The notes beneath the pieces were generated by a model. That model was not told the origin of the DNA. It searched no databases and saw only the letters and a list, made by a program, of their open reading frames with translations. From Curtobacterium luteum (GTDB lineage: Bacteria; Actinomycetota; Actinomycetes; Actinomycetales; Microbacteriaceae): a stretch of DNA of 64,000 nucleotides. The stretch is from the NCBI RefSeq assembly GCF_001475545.1, contig NZ_LDQC01000049.1, positions 1 to 64,000 on the forward strand. Direction: 5' to 3'. Below, piece after piece: positions 10,001 through 18,299 of the stretch. The stretch's first letter is position 1. Each line of letters begins with the position of its first letter. The position numbers were made by a program, and so were the translations under genes.

Positions 10001-11121
10001 CGGTTCCCTCCTCGGGAGTCGTTCTGCGGGTACGGGGAGCGCTGGCGGTCCTGCGGCGGTCGACCCCGGCGCTCGGCGCGGTTCACGCCGGCGGGGTTGC
10101 CCTCCGCTGCCGAGCCACGACCGCCCGGGCGGTACCCGGCCTGCTCTGCGAGCCGCTCCTCGTCGTAGGCGGTGTACGCATCGACGATGCGGCCGACGAG
10201 TGTGTGGCGGACGACGTCCTCGCTGCCGAGGCGGGCGAAGTGGATGTCGTCGACCTCGTCGAGGATCCGTGTGACGAGCCGGAGACCGGAGAGGTTGCCC
10301 GGCAGGTCGACCTGGGTGATGTCACCCGTGACGACCATCTTCGACCCGAACCCGAGGCGCGTGAGGAACATCTTCATCTGCTCGGGCGTGGTGTTCTGCG
10401 CCTCGTCGAGGATCACGAACGAGTCGTTGAGCGTCCGCCCGCGCATGTACGCCAGCGGAGCGACCTCGACCGTCCCGGCCGCGAGGAGCTTCGGCACGAG
10501 CTCGGGGTCCATCATCTCGTTGAGGGCGTCGTACAGCGGCCGCAGGTAGGGGTCGATCTTGTCGGTGAGCGTGCCGGGCAGGAACCCGAGCCGCTCGCCC
10601 GCCTCGACCGCGGGACGCGTGAGGATGATGCGGTTCACCTCACGCCGCTGCAGCGCCTGGACGGCCTTCGCCATCGCCAGGTACGTCTTGCCGGTACCCG
10701 CCGGACCGATCCCGAACGTGATGGTGTTCGCGTCGATCGCGTCGACGTAGGCTCGCTGCCCGTCGGTCTTCGGACGGACCGACTTGCCCCGGCTCGACAC
10801 GATCGGGGTACCGAAGGTGTCCGACGGCTTGCGGTCGTCGTCGAGGATGCGCGCCGACATCGGGATGTCGGCCGGGCCGATGTCCTGCCCGCGCTTGACC
10901 ATGGCGACGAGCTCGTCGACGAGGGCACGGGCACGGGCGACCTCGCGCTCCGGACCGGTGAGGCTCACCTCGTTGCCACGCACGACGACGCGGACCCCGG
11001 GGTACTGGCGTTCGACGGTCTTGAGCAACCGGTCCTGGGGACCGAGCAGCTGCACCATGGCGATGCCGTCGACGGTGAGCTCGGACGTGGTGTCCTGCTC
11101 GAGTGGTTCGTTATCCGGCAA
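9997..11121 (-). CDS. phoH: PhoH-family ATPase
   Basis: Cytoplasmic P-loop ATPase, probably an RNA helicase-like protein acting with YbeY. Walker A is [13 protein letters not shown]; Walker B in [23 protein letters not shown]; an N-terminal KH-like segment precedes the ATPase domain. I chose the TTG at 11121 (374 aa) because AGGAAGG lies 5 nt upstream, overlapping the 3' end of the HIT gene; an ATG at 11142 would add seven residues but has no such site. The C-terminus is low-complexity and basic. It sits between the HIT gene and ybeY. Confidence 0.93.
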   Translation of the reverse strand: MPDNEPLEQDTTSELTVDGIAMVQLLGPQDRLLKTVERQYPGVRVVVRGNEVSLTGPEREVARARALVDELVAMVKRGQDIGPADIPMSARILDDDRKPSDTFGTPIVSSRGKSVRPKTDGQRAYVDAIDANTITFGIGPAGTGKTYLAMAKAVQALQRREVNRIILTRPAVEAGERLGFLPGTLTDKIDPYLRPLYDALNEMMDPELVPKLLAAGTVEVAPLAYMRGRTLNDSFVILDEAQNTTPEQMKMFLTRLGFGSKMVVTGDITQVDLPGNLSGLRLVTRILDEVDDIHFARLGSEDVVRHTLVGRIVDAYTAYDEERLAEQAGYRPGGRGSAAEGNPAGVNRAERRGRPPQDRQRSPYPQNDSRGGNR

Positions 11122-11464
11122 GGGTGCCTTCCTGCAGTTCACCTGCGAGTACGTGCGCGTGCACGTGGAACACGGTCTGACCGGCGGTTTCGCCGGTGTT
11201 GAACACGAGACGGTACTGGCCGCCGGCGCGCTCGTCGGCGATGCGCTGGGCGGTGGCGACCACGTGGGCGAGGAGGTCGGGGTCCCCGGAGGCGAGCTCC
11301 GTCACGTTGCGGTACTGCTCGGTCTTGGGGACGACGAGCACGTGGACGGGAGCCTTGGGCGCGATGTCCTCGAACGCGATGACACGGTCGTCCTCGGCGA
11401 CGACGGTCGCCGGGATCTCGCGCGCGATGATCTTCGAGAAGACGCTGGGCGTGCTGGTGCTCAT
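11111..11464 (-). CDS. HIT-family nucleotide-binding protein
   Basis: A 117-aa histidine-triad protein of the Hint/HinT class, which hydrolyses nucleoside phosphoramidates. The triad is HVHAHV near the C-terminus, preceded by RLVFNTGETAGQTV. N-terminal VFSKIIAREIPATVVAEDDRV is typical. The ATG has TACGAT exactly 6 nt upstream, so an internal leaderless promoter is likely inside the hrcA operon. The 3' end overlaps phoH. Confidence 0.95.
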   Translation of the reverse strand: MSTSTPSVFSKIIAREIPATVVAEDDRVIAFEDIAPKAPVHVLVVPKTEQYRNVTELASGDPDLLAHVVATAQRIADERAGGQYRLVFNTGETAGQTVFHVHAHVLAGELQEGTLAG

Positions 11465-11470
11465 GTCCCC

Positions 11471-11476
11471 ATCGTA
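11471..11476 (-). promoter_or_regulatory. -10 hexamer for the HIT gene (leaderless type)
   Basis: TACGAT is followed by six bases (GGGGAC) and then the ATG. It would start a transcript at the start codon and let HIT-phoH-ybeY-CBS-era be expressed independently of HrcA control. Confidence 0.45.
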
Positions 11477-11498
11477 GAACGCGCCGCCGACGGCGGGC

Positions 11499-12236
11499 CT
11501 ACCAGCGTCCGAGCCGCGTCTGGAGGATCGACAGGGCGGCCGGGCCCGCGGTCGAGGTCCGGAGCACGGTGTCGCCGAGCCGGACCCGCACGGCGCCCGC
11601 GGCGACGAGGCGGTCGAACTCCGCGCCGTCGATGCCACCCTCGGGACCGACGACGAGCGCGATGTCCTCGACGTCCGCCGGGCGCTCCCACGCGGACAGG
11701 CGGACGTCGCCGACCGGGTCGAGCACGAGCACCGCTCGCCCGGCACCGACCGTGCCGGCCAGCTGCGTGGTCGTCACGGGTGACTCGACGACCGGCACCC
11801 GCGGGCGGATGGCCTGCTTCGCGGCCTCGTGGGCGATGGCCTCCCACCGCGCTCGGCCCTTCTCCACCTTCGCACCCTCCCACCGGGACACGCTCCGGGC
11901 AGCCGACCACGGGACGATGCGGTCGACCCCGATCTCGGTCGACGCCTGCACCGCCATCTCGTCGCGACCGCCCTTCGCGAGGGCCTGCACGAGCGTCAGC
12001 GTGGGCGACGGCGCCGGGGACACGTCGACCGCCGCGACCTCGAGCACGAGGGCGTCACGGTCGGTGGACACCACCGGACCGGTCACCACGGTGCCGTGGC
12101 CGTCTCCCAGGCGCAGCGTCTCACCGACCCGCACCCGGGCGACCGACACCGCGTGGCGACCTTCCGCCCCGTCCAGGGACACCCGGTCGCCGACGGTCAC
12201 GCCGTCGAGCGACGGCACGAGGTACAGCGAGGCCAT
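11499..12236 (-). CDS. rsmE: 16S rRNA (uracil1498-N3)-methyltransferase
   Basis: Methylates U1498 of 16S rRNA using S-adenosylmethionine. It is 245 aa: an N-terminal PUA-like domain (GAEGRHAVSVARVRVGETLRLGDG) and a SPOUT knot with the SAM-binding loop VVGPEGGIDGAEFDRL and C-terminal RLGDTVLRTSTAGPAAL. The start overlaps the dnaJ stop by one base (TGATG). Confidence 0.96.
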   Translation of the reverse strand: MASLYLVPSLDGVTVGDRVSLDGAEGRHAVSVARVRVGETLRLGDGHGTVVTGPVVSTDRDALVLEVAAVDVSPAPSPTLTLVQALAKGGRDEMAVQASTEIGVDRIVPWSAARSVSRWEGAKVEKGRARWEAIAHEAAKQAIRPRVPVVESPVTTTQLAGTVGAGRAVLVLDPVGDVRLSAWERPADVEDIALVVGPEGGIDGAEFDRLVAAGAVRVRLGDTVLRTSTAGPAALSILQTRLGRW

Positions 12237-13345
12237 CAGAAGTTGAAGAAGCGGTCGCGGAGCTTGCCGAACATGCCCTGCTGGAACCGGGCGAGCTGCG
12301 GCTTGGTCGCCTTGTGCGACTTCGCGAGCTGCTCGACGAGCTGGCGCTCCTTGTGCGAGAGCTTCGTCGGCGTCACCACCTGGACGCCGACGCGGAGGTC
12401 ACCGCGCCCGTTGCCGCGCAGCTTGGTGACACCGCGGTCCTTGAGGACGAGCACGTCCGCGCTCTGGACACCCGGACGGATCTCGAGCTCCACCGGGCCG
12501 TCCAGGCCGTCGATCGTCGCCGTCGTACCGAGGATCGCGTCGGTCATCCCGACCTCGAGCGTCGCGAGCAGGTCGTCGCCGTCGCGGCTGAAGACGTCGT
12601 GGTGCCGCACCCGGATCTCGAGGTAGAGGTCACCCGAGGGGCCGCCGGCGGGACCCACCTCGCCCTGGCCCGGCATCTGCAGGCGCAGACCGGAGTCGAC
12701 ACCGGCGGGCACGTCGACCGGGATCGAGCGGCGGGCGCGCACACGACCCTGGCCCTGGCACGTCGGGCACGGGTTCGGGATGACCGTGCCGTAGCCACGG
12801 CAGGTGCCGCACGGGGCGCTCGTCACGACGTTGCCGAGGAGCGATCGCACCTGGCGCTGGATGTGACCCGAGCCGCCGCAGATGTCACACGTCCGCGGGC
12901 TGGTCCCCGGCGCGCAGCACGAACCGTTGCAGGTCTCGCACAGCACCGCGGTGTCGACCTCGACCTCCTTGTGGGTGCCGAAGACGACCTCGTCGAGGTC
13001 GACGTCGATGCGCAGCAGGGCGTCCTGCCCCCGCTCGGCGCGGCTGCGCGGACCGGAGCCCCGGCCACCGCCGCCCCCGCCGAAGAACGCGTCGAAGATG
13101 TCGCTGAAGCCTCCGGCGCCGCCACCGAACGGGCTGTCCGCCTGCGGACCGGCGTCGTACCGACGGCGCTGCTCGGGGTCGCTCAGCACGTCGTAGGCGT
13201 GCGTCACGTCCTTGAAGCGCTCGGCGGCCTCCGGGCTGGGGTTCACGTCCGGGTGGAGCTCACGCGCCAGGCGACGGTAGGCCTTCTTGATGTCGGCATC
13301 GGAGGCGTCCGGCTGGACGCCGAGGACGTCGTAGTGGTCTGCCAC
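12236..13345 (-). CDS. dnaJ: Chaperone DnaJ (DnaJ2 type)
   Basis: Co-chaperone that stimulates DnaK ATPase. It is 369 aa: J domain with HPD in ARELHPDVNPS, a Gly/Phe linker (FGGGAGGFSDIFDAFFGGGGGG), a zinc domain with four Cys repeats (CETC, CDIC, CGTC, CPTC) and C-terminal substrate domains. The first repeat reads CETCNGSC rather than CxxCxGxG. GTG start with GAGGG a few bases upstream. It lies 87 bp after hrcA, so it should be heat-inducible through the HrcA/CIRCE site. Confidence 0.96.
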   Translation of the reverse strand: MADHYDVLGVQPDASDADIKKAYRRLARELHPDVNPSPEAAERFKDVTHAYDVLSDPEQRRRYDAGPQADSPFGGGAGGFSDIFDAFFGGGGGGRGSGPRSRAERGQDALLRIDVDLDEVVFGTHKEVEVDTAVLCETCNGSCCAPGTSPRTCDICGGSGHIQRQVRSLLGNVVTSAPCGTCRGYGTVIPNPCPTCQGQGRVRARRSIPVDVPAGVDSGLRLQMPGQGEVGPAGGPSGDLYLEIRVRHHDVFSRDGDDLLATLEVGMTDAILGTTATIDGLDGPVELEIRPGVQSADVLVLKDRGVTKLRGNGRGDLRVGVQVVTPTKLSHKERQLVEQLAKSHKATKPQLARFQQGMFGKLRDRFFNF

Positions 13346-13432
13346 GTATCCCTCAGAGTGTTTCGGTTCGGTCGGTCTGGAGGCCCGGTGCGGGTCGAGC
13401 GCGTGGGTCGCGCCGATCGCGGTGCGGGCCGG

Positions 13433-14452
13433 TCAATGTTCGCCCAGGAGCTTGGACAGGTACCGTGCGACGGCCCGGACGGCGGCCATGTTGCTGCCGT
13501 AGTCCATCCGGGTCGGCCCGAGCACCCCGAGCCGCGCCACCTCGCCACCGGCGAGGTACCCGCCGGCGACGATGCTCGTGGCGTCGAGGCCGTACTCGGC
13601 GTTCTCGGCGCCGATGCTCGCGGCCACCGCGATGTCGTCCACCTGCATCTCCCCGAACAACCGGAGCAGGGTGACTTGTTCCTCGATGGCCTCGAGCACG
13701 GGGAAGAGACCGCCGGAGAAGTCCGACTCGCTCTTCGCGAGGTTCGCCGCACCCGCCATGAGCAGGCGGTCCTGACGGTTGGCGGCCACCTGCTCGATGA
13801 GGGTCGCCACGACGACCCCGGCGAGGGGCTGCACGTCGGGTCGGAGCTGCTGCGGCACCGCCCGGAGCGCGCCGGGCACGTCCTGCAGGAGCAACCCGAC
13901 CGTCGCGCCGTTCACCACGCTGCGGAGTTCGGTGAGCGCGGACTCGTCGAGGCTGACGTCGCTCTCGACGACGCGCTGTTCGACCCTGGCCGTGTCGGTG
14001 ATGAGCACGACCATGAGCCGGGTGTCCCCGAGCCGGACGAGCTCGACGTGCTGCACCCGGGCGCGCACCATCGACGGGTACTGCACGAGTGCGACCTGGT
14101 TCGTGAGCTGGCTGAGCAAGCGGACCGTCCGGCCGAGGACGTCGTCCAGGTCGCCGGAGGCGTCGAGGAAGGTCTCGATCGCGTGCCGCTGTGCACTGGA
14201 GAGCGGGCGGGCGGCGGCCAGGTGGTCGACGAACACCCGGTACCCCTTGTCGGTCGGCACCCGTCCGGACGACGTGTGCGGCGCGACGATGAGCTGCTCG
14301 TCCTCGAGCTGGGCCATGTCGTTGCGGATCGTCGCCGCACTGACACCGAAGGCGTGCCGGTCGACGATGGACTTCGAGCCGACCGGCTCACGGGAGGCGA
14401 CGTAGTCCCGCACGATGGCCTTGAGGACTTCGAGGCTGCGTTCGCTGACCAC
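13433..14452 (-). CDS. hrcA: Heat-inducible transcription repressor HrcA
   Basis: Represses chaperone genes by binding CIRCE and is inactivated on heat stress. It is 339 aa with an N-terminal winged helix (RSLEVLKAIVRDYVASREPVGSK...ATIRNDMAQLEDEQLI), the conserved HTSSGRVPTDKGYRVFVDHL, and a GAF-like effector domain. GTG start with a GGAAGGGGA purine run upstream. A CIRCE element lies 21 bp before the start, implying autoregulation of hrcA-dnaJ. Confidence 0.96.
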   Translation of the reverse strand: MVSERSLEVLKAIVRDYVASREPVGSKSIVDRHAFGVSAATIRNDMAQLEDEQLIVAPHTSSGRVPTDKGYRVFVDHLAAARPLSSAQRHAIETFLDASGDLDDVLGRTVRLLSQLTNQVALVQYPSMVRARVQHVELVRLGDTRLMVVLITDTARVEQRVVESDVSLDESALTELRSVVNGATVGLLLQDVPGALRAVPQQLRPDVQPLAGVVVATLIEQVAANRQDRLLMAGAANLAKSESDFSGGLFPVLEAIEEQVTLLRLFGEMQVDDIAVAASIGAENAEYGLDATSIVAGGYLAGGEVARLGVLGPTRMDYGSNMAAVRAVARYLSKLLGEH

Positions 14453-14473
14453 TCGATCCCCTTCCCGTTCGCG

Positions 14474-14500
14474 TTGGCACTCTCGTGTGTCGACTGCTGA
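14474..14500. promoter_or_regulatory. CIRCE operator
   Basis: TTGGCACTC, nine bases, GACTGCTGA: 15 of 18 positions match the CIRCE consensus TTAGCACTC-N9-GAGTGCTAA. It lies 21 bp before hrcA. TAGGAT (minus strand, 14505-14500) abuts it and is a plausible hrcA -10 element, so HrcA bound here would block RNA polymerase. Confidence 0.85.
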
Positions 14501-14549
14501 TCCTACGCCCGACGGCCGACAGCGCGGGACGGCCGTCGGCGCTCGTCGG

Positions 14550-14555
14550 TACGCT
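14550..14555 (+). promoter_or_regulatory. -10 hexamer for the DUF4870 gene (leaderless type)
   Basis: TACGCT is followed by six bases and the ATG at 14562. The spacing implies a leaderless message. The CIRCE element lies about 50 bp upstream. Confidence 0.45.
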
Positions 14556-14561
14556 TCCCGC

Positions 14562-14960
14562 ATGACCTACGGACAGCAGCCCGGCGGCCCAGGCGGCCCC
14601 CAGTACCCGCCGAACCACCAGCCGCCCCAGCCGATGAGCCCCGAGGACCAACGGCTCTGGGCGACGCTGACCCACGTCGGCGGGATCTTCTTCAGCATCG
14701 TCGTGCCGATCGTCGCCTACCTCGTGCTGCGCGACCGCGGACGGTTCGTGCGCGAGCACACGAGGGTGGCGCTCAACTTCCACATCACCATGGCGATCGC
14801 CGGTTTCGTGGGCGGCATCACGTCGTGGCTCGGCATCGGGCTGCTCATCCTGCTCGCCGTGGCCGTCCTGACCGTGGTGTTCGCCGTCATGGCGGCGCTC
14901 GCGGCGAACCGCGGCGAGTTCTACAAGTACCCGCTGTCGATCGAGTTCATCAAGCAGTAG
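14562..14960 (+). CDS. DUF4870 membrane protein
   Basis: A 132-aa small membrane protein. A Gly/Pro/Gln-rich cytoplasmic N-terminus (MTYGQQPGGPGGPQYPP) is followed by the DUF4870 core (RLWATLTHVGGIFFSIVVPIVAYLVLRDRGRFVREHTRVALNFHIT) and two more hydrophobic segments. Function unknown. It is divergent from hrcA across 109 bp that contain the CIRCE site, so heat-shock control is possible but unproved. Confidence 0.9.
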   Translation: MTYGQQPGGPGGPQYPPNHQPPQPMSPEDQRLWATLTHVGGIFFSIVVPIVAYLVLRDRGRFVREHTRVALNFHITMAIAGFVGGITSWLGIGLLILLAVAVLTVVFAVMAALAANRGEFYKYPLSIEFIKQ

Positions 14961-14980
14961 CGAGGCGCCCGCCGGCCGAC

Positions 14981-16225
14981 TCAGTCGAGCAGCTCGCGGA
15001 CCACCGCGTCGGCGAGCAGCCGACCCTGCCTCGTCAGCTCGACCCGTCCCCGCACCGCGGCCGCCCCGTCCACCAGACCACGTGCGATGAGTCCGGCGAC
15101 GCGACCACGGGCCTCCCGGCGGAGCTCCGACGTGGCGAGCTCCCCGCGGACCCGTGCCGCGAGCAGCACGCGCTCGACGTACCGGGTCTCGTCGTCGAGG
15201 GTCTCGCGACCGGCGGCCGGCGACTCCCCCGCGAGCACCCGGTTCGCGTACGCGGCCGGGTGCTTGACGTTCCACCAGCGGGTGCCGGCGACCGCGGAGT
15301 GCGCCCCCGGGCCGACGCCCCACCAGTCGTGGCCCTTCCAGTACGACAGGTTGTGCCGACTGGCGTGGCCGGCCGTGCCGCCGTCGGCATCGAGACGTGC
15401 CCAGTTGGACACCTCGTACCAGGAGTACCCGGCCGCGCTGAGCACGTCGTCGGCGAGCTCGTACATGTCGGCGGCGAGGTCGTCGTCGGGAGCCGGCAGC
15501 TCGCCCCGCGCGACCATCCGACCCATCGCGGTGCCCTCCTCGACGATGAGGGAGTACGCCGAAACGTGGTCGGGCGCGCACGCGATCGCCGCGTCCAGCG
15601 AGACCCGCCAGTCGTCGAGGGACTCCCCCGGCGTCGAGTAGATGAGGTCGAGCGACACGTCCAGGCCCTGCTGCTTCGCGAGGTCCACCACGAGCGGCAC
15701 GCGCTCGGGGTCGTGCGTGCGGTCGAGCGTGGCGAGGACGTGCGGCACGGCTGACTGCATGCCGTAGCTGACGCGGGTGAACCCGCCCTCCCGGAGGGTC
15801 TGCAGCGAGGCCGCGTCCACGGAGTCCGGGTTCGCCTCCGTGGTGACCTCGGCGCCGGGCACGATCCCCCACGTCTCGTCGATCGCACGGAGGATCATCA
15901 CGAGGTCGTCGGCCGGCAGCATCGTCGGGGTCCCGCCGCCGAAGAAGACCGTCGTCACCGGACGGCGGGGCACACCGGAGCGCTCGAGGACGTCTGCGGC
16001 GAAGCGGATCTCCTGCACGGCGTGCCCCGCGTAGTCGTCGCGCCGGACCCCGCGCAGCTCGGACGCCGTGTAGGTGTTGAAGTCGCAGTAGCCGCACCGG
16101 ACGCGGCAGAACGGCACGTGCACGTAGACGCCGAACGGGACGTCGCCCGCTCCCGGTCCGGGGGTGACCAGTCCGTCCGACGGAGCGGGATCGGCGATCG
16201 GCAGGGCGCTCGGCATGGACTCCAT
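14981..16225 (-). CDS. hemW: Heme chaperone HemW (radical SAM)
   Basis: Radical-SAM protein related to oxygen-independent coproporphyrinogen III oxidase; HemW members bind and deliver heme. It is 414 aa. The cluster motif is Cys40-x3-Cys44-x2-Cys47 in VPFCRVRCGYCDFNTY. FFGGGTPTML and the C-terminal HemN domain follow. Two starts are possible, ATG at 16225 or 16216; neither has a convincing ribosome-binding site. It converges with the DUF4870 gene across a 20-bp gap. Confidence 0.93.
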   Translation of the reverse strand: MESMPSALPIADPAPSDGLVTPGPGAGDVPFGVYVHVPFCRVRCGYCDFNTYTASELRGVRRDDYAGHAVQEIRFAADVLERSGVPRRPVTTVFFGGGTPTMLPADDLVMILRAIDETWGIVPGAEVTTEANPDSVDAASLQTLREGGFTRVSYGMQSAVPHVLATLDRTHDPERVPLVVDLAKQQGLDVSLDLIYSTPGESLDDWRVSLDAAIACAPDHVSAYSLIVEEGTAMGRMVARGELPAPDDDLAADMYELADDVLSAAGYSWYEVSNWARLDADGGTAGHASRHNLSYWKGHDWWGVGPGAHSAVAGTRWWNVKHPAAYANRVLAGESPAAGRETLDDETRYVERVLLAARVRGELATSELRREARGRVAGLIARGLVDGAAAVRGRVELTRQGRLLADAVVRELLD

Positions 16226-16232
16226 TCTCGGT

Positions 16233-16238
16233 CATGAT
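16233..16238 (+). promoter_or_regulatory. -10-like hexamer for the HAD gene
   Basis: CATGAT is followed by GGAGGC and then the ATG at 16245. The 6-nt spacing matches the leaderless pattern seen elsewhere in the window; the embedded GGAGG is too close to the ATG to serve as a ribosome-binding site. Confidence 0.35.
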
Positions 16239-16244
16239 GGAGGC

Positions 16245-16937
16245 ATGGAGCACCACACCGTCCCCACCACGGTGCTGTGGGACATCGACGGCACCCTCGT
16301 GCTGAACGCCGCGTCGCCGGGCAACCTGTACCACCTGGCGCTCGAGCGGGCGGTCGGCCGCGACCTCACCCTGCGCGTCGGGCACCAGCACGGCCGCACC
16401 GATGCCGGCCTCATCGCCGAGCACGTCCGGGCGCACGACTTCGACGACGCACTCATCCCGACCGTGTCCGCACACCTGCGCGACCTCACCGACGAACGCT
16501 TCCGTGCCGGTGACCACCGGAAGCCGGCACCGGGTGCCCGCGAGCTGGTCCGACGCTTCGCGGTGCTGGGCTGGCGCAACGGGCTGCTCACCGGCAACTC
16601 CGAGCACCGGGCACGGGTCAAGCTGCGCGGCGCAGGGTTCGACCTCGAGGCGTTCGACTGGGCGCACTCGTTCTTCGGCGACGAGGAGGTCGACCGCGCC
16701 GGCGTCACCGGACGTGCGGCCGTGGCGCTCCGGGGCGAGCGGGCCGTGATCCTCGGCGACACCCCGCGCGACGGCGAGGCCGCGGACGTGGCGGGCATCC
16801 CGTTCCTCGCGGTCGCGACGGGCGTCTACGACGTCGAGGCGCTGCGGGCGACGGGCGCGGTCGCGGTGGCGCGGGACTGCCTGCAGGACGTGGCGCTGAT
16901 CGAGGACGCGATCGCCGCGCTCCCATCGCTGCGCTGA
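16245..16937 (+). CDS. HAD-family hydrolase
   Basis: A 230-aa haloacid dehalogenase-like phosphatase, closest in layout to phosphoglycolate phosphatase-like enzymes. Motif I is LWDIDGTLV with nucleophile Asp13 and general acid Asp15; motif II LLTGNS; Lys in RARVKLRGAG; motif IV VILGDTPRDGEAA. Substrate not predictable from sequence. It is divergent from hemW and ends facing the DUF1990 gene across a large inverted repeat. Confidence 0.88.
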   Translation: MEHHTVPTTVLWDIDGTLVLNAASPGNLYHLALERAVGRDLTLRVGHQHGRTDAGLIAEHVRAHDFDDALIPTVSAHLRDLTDERFRAGDHRKPAPGARELVRRFAVLGWRNGLLTGNSEHRARVKLRGAGFDLEAFDWAHSFFGDEEVDRAGVTGRAAVALRGERAVILGDTPRDGEAADVAGIPFLAVATGVYDVEALRATGAVAVARDCLQDVALIEDAIAALPSLR

Positions 16938-16959
16938 CGCCGTCCCTCGGCGCGCGGAT

Positions 16960-17031
16960 GCCGAGACTCGGGTACGCGGACAGTTTCGTGCCGTCCGGCC
17001 CGCGGAAGTGTCCGCCGAGCCGAGACTCGGC
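16960..17031. terminator. Bidirectional terminator-like palindrome
   Basis: GCCGAGACTCGG occurs at both ends of a 72-bp element, and the inside is an imperfect inverted repeat (GCGGACAGTTTCGTG against CGCGGAAGTGTCCGC). It fills the 124-bp gap between the convergent HAD and DUF1990 genes and probably stops transcription from both sides. Confidence 0.5.
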
Positions 17032-17061
17032 AGGCGTCACGTCGGCCGACGCGCGGAGTGC

Positions 17062-17709
17062 TCAGTCGCCGCGCAGTGCCGCGAGGTACTTCTCGGCCAT
17101 GACCTTCTGCTGCCGACGGAGCAGCGGCTCGACGAGGCGCCACTTCCGGCTCGCCGGCTGCGAGAACTGCCGCAGCTGCAGCCAGACCGAGCCGTCCGGG
17201 GTGCGCTCGACGACGAACGACTCCTCGCCGGAGAGCGGGTGGCCCTCGAGCGTGCCGTAGACGAAGCCCTTCCGGTCCGTCTCGTCGATGATCGACACGA
17301 CCCGGACGGGTGCGTGCACGGTCTGGCCGAACGCGTGCATCGTGAGCGTCGCGGTCGTCCCCGCGGTCAACAGCGGCGTGCCGTCGGGCGCGAACCGCTC
17401 GACCTTCGGTGTGCCGATCGACGCGGGAGCGATCGGGACCCCGTGCTCGTCGAACGTCACCGGGTTGTAGCGGACCTCGGCGTCGTCGGGTTGGTCGTCG
17501 ACACGCACGCGGATCCCGCTGCGCTCCTGGATCTGCCAGGACAGCGCCTGCGTCACGGCCGTCTCGAAGCGGGCGTCACCGTGGCCGATCCGGGCACGGG
17601 ACTCGGTGGGCGTGAAGCCCTCCGGCGGGTACGTCATGAGGTCCGATGCCTGGGTCGCGCCGACCGCGCCGTACGTCAGGGCGGTCCGGTAGCTGCCGCG
17701 GGAACTCAT
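17062..17709 (-). CDS. DUF1990 family protein
   Basis: A 215-aa protein of the DUF1990 family (YndJ/plant UPF0548-like). Typical motifs are YGAVGAT near the N-terminus, the VGARF-like IGHGDARFETAVTQALSW, and a C-terminal GTLEGHPLSGEESFVVER followed by the VWLQLRQFSQPA strand. Function unknown. The start is set at the ATG at 17709, where the conserved domain begins. Confidence 0.85.
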   Translation of the reverse strand: MSSRGSYRTALTYGAVGATQASDLMTYPPEGFTPTESRARIGHGDARFETAVTQALSWQIQERSGIRVRVDDQPDDAEVRYNPVTFDEHGVPIAPASIGTPKVERFAPDGTPLLTAGTTATLTMHAFGQTVHAPVRVVSIIDETDRKGFVYGTLEGHPLSGEESFVVERTPDGSVWLQLRQFSQPASRKWRLVEPLLRRQQKVMAEKYLAALRGD

Positions 17710-17794
17710 GCCGACCAGCCTACTTGGGGCGGGAACCGCCCGCTGCACGCGGGGAGCCCCGAACTGGAGGCTCGGACCGCCTCCGCCACACCGC

Positions 17795-17800
17795 TATCGT
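17795..17800 (+). promoter_or_regulatory. -10 hexamer for the small membrane protein gene
   Basis: TATCGT, six bases, then the GTG at 17807. A GGAGGC/GCCTCC 6-bp inverted repeat lies just upstream (17766-17784). Confidence 0.45.
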
Positions 17801-17806
17801 CACCCC

Positions 17807-18295
17807 GTGCCCACCTCGACCGCCGACCCCCGTCCGCGGACCGACCGCACGGTGCGGACGCTCGGCACCCTCACCGCCGCCGCCTTCGCGCTCGCGCTCG
17901 CCGCACGGCTCGTCGTCGACGCGTACGAGGCACGTGCGGCCCTCCCCGTGCAGGTCACGACCGAGCCCCCGCTCGACCCGTACCCGATCGTCAGCACCCT
18001 GCTCGCCGAGGTCGCGGTCGCGGGCGTCGGCGCCGGTGTGCTGTTGTTCGGCGCGCTGCTCGTGGTCGTCGTTCGTCGCTCCCACCGACACGCGATCGTT
18101 CCCTGGCTCGTGGGCGGAACGGTCCTGCTCGCCCTCACCTCGGCCGCGGCGTCCGTCGTCGCGAGTCAGCAGACGACGTTCGTCGGGATGTCGGAGTGGA
18201 GCACCTGGCGGACCGCACTGGCCGGACTCGCCACCGCGTGCCTCCCGGCCGTGTGTCTGGCCGCGTGGCGGGCGCGCACCGATCGCGCCCGCTGA
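17807..18295 (+). CDS. Small four-span membrane protein, unknown
   Basis: Not recognised. The 162-aa product has four hydrophobic stretches (LTAAAFALALAARLVV; LLAEVAVAGVGAGVLLFGALLVVVV; IVPWLVGGTVLLALTSAAASVVA; LAGLATACLPAVCLAAW) and a short polar N-terminus. The GTG start is supported by TATCGT 6 nt upstream and no alternative in frame. It is divergent from the DUF1990 gene and converges on lepA with a 4-bp gap. Confidence 0.75.
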   Translation: MPTSTADPRPRTDRTVRTLGTLTAAAFALALAARLVVDAYEARAALPVQVTTEPPLDPYPIVSTLLAEVAVAGVGAGVLLFGALLVVVVRRSHRHAIVPWLVGGTVLLALTSAAASVVASQQTTFVGMSEWSTWRTALAGLATACLPAVCLAAWRARTDRAR

Positions 18296-18299
18296 GCCG

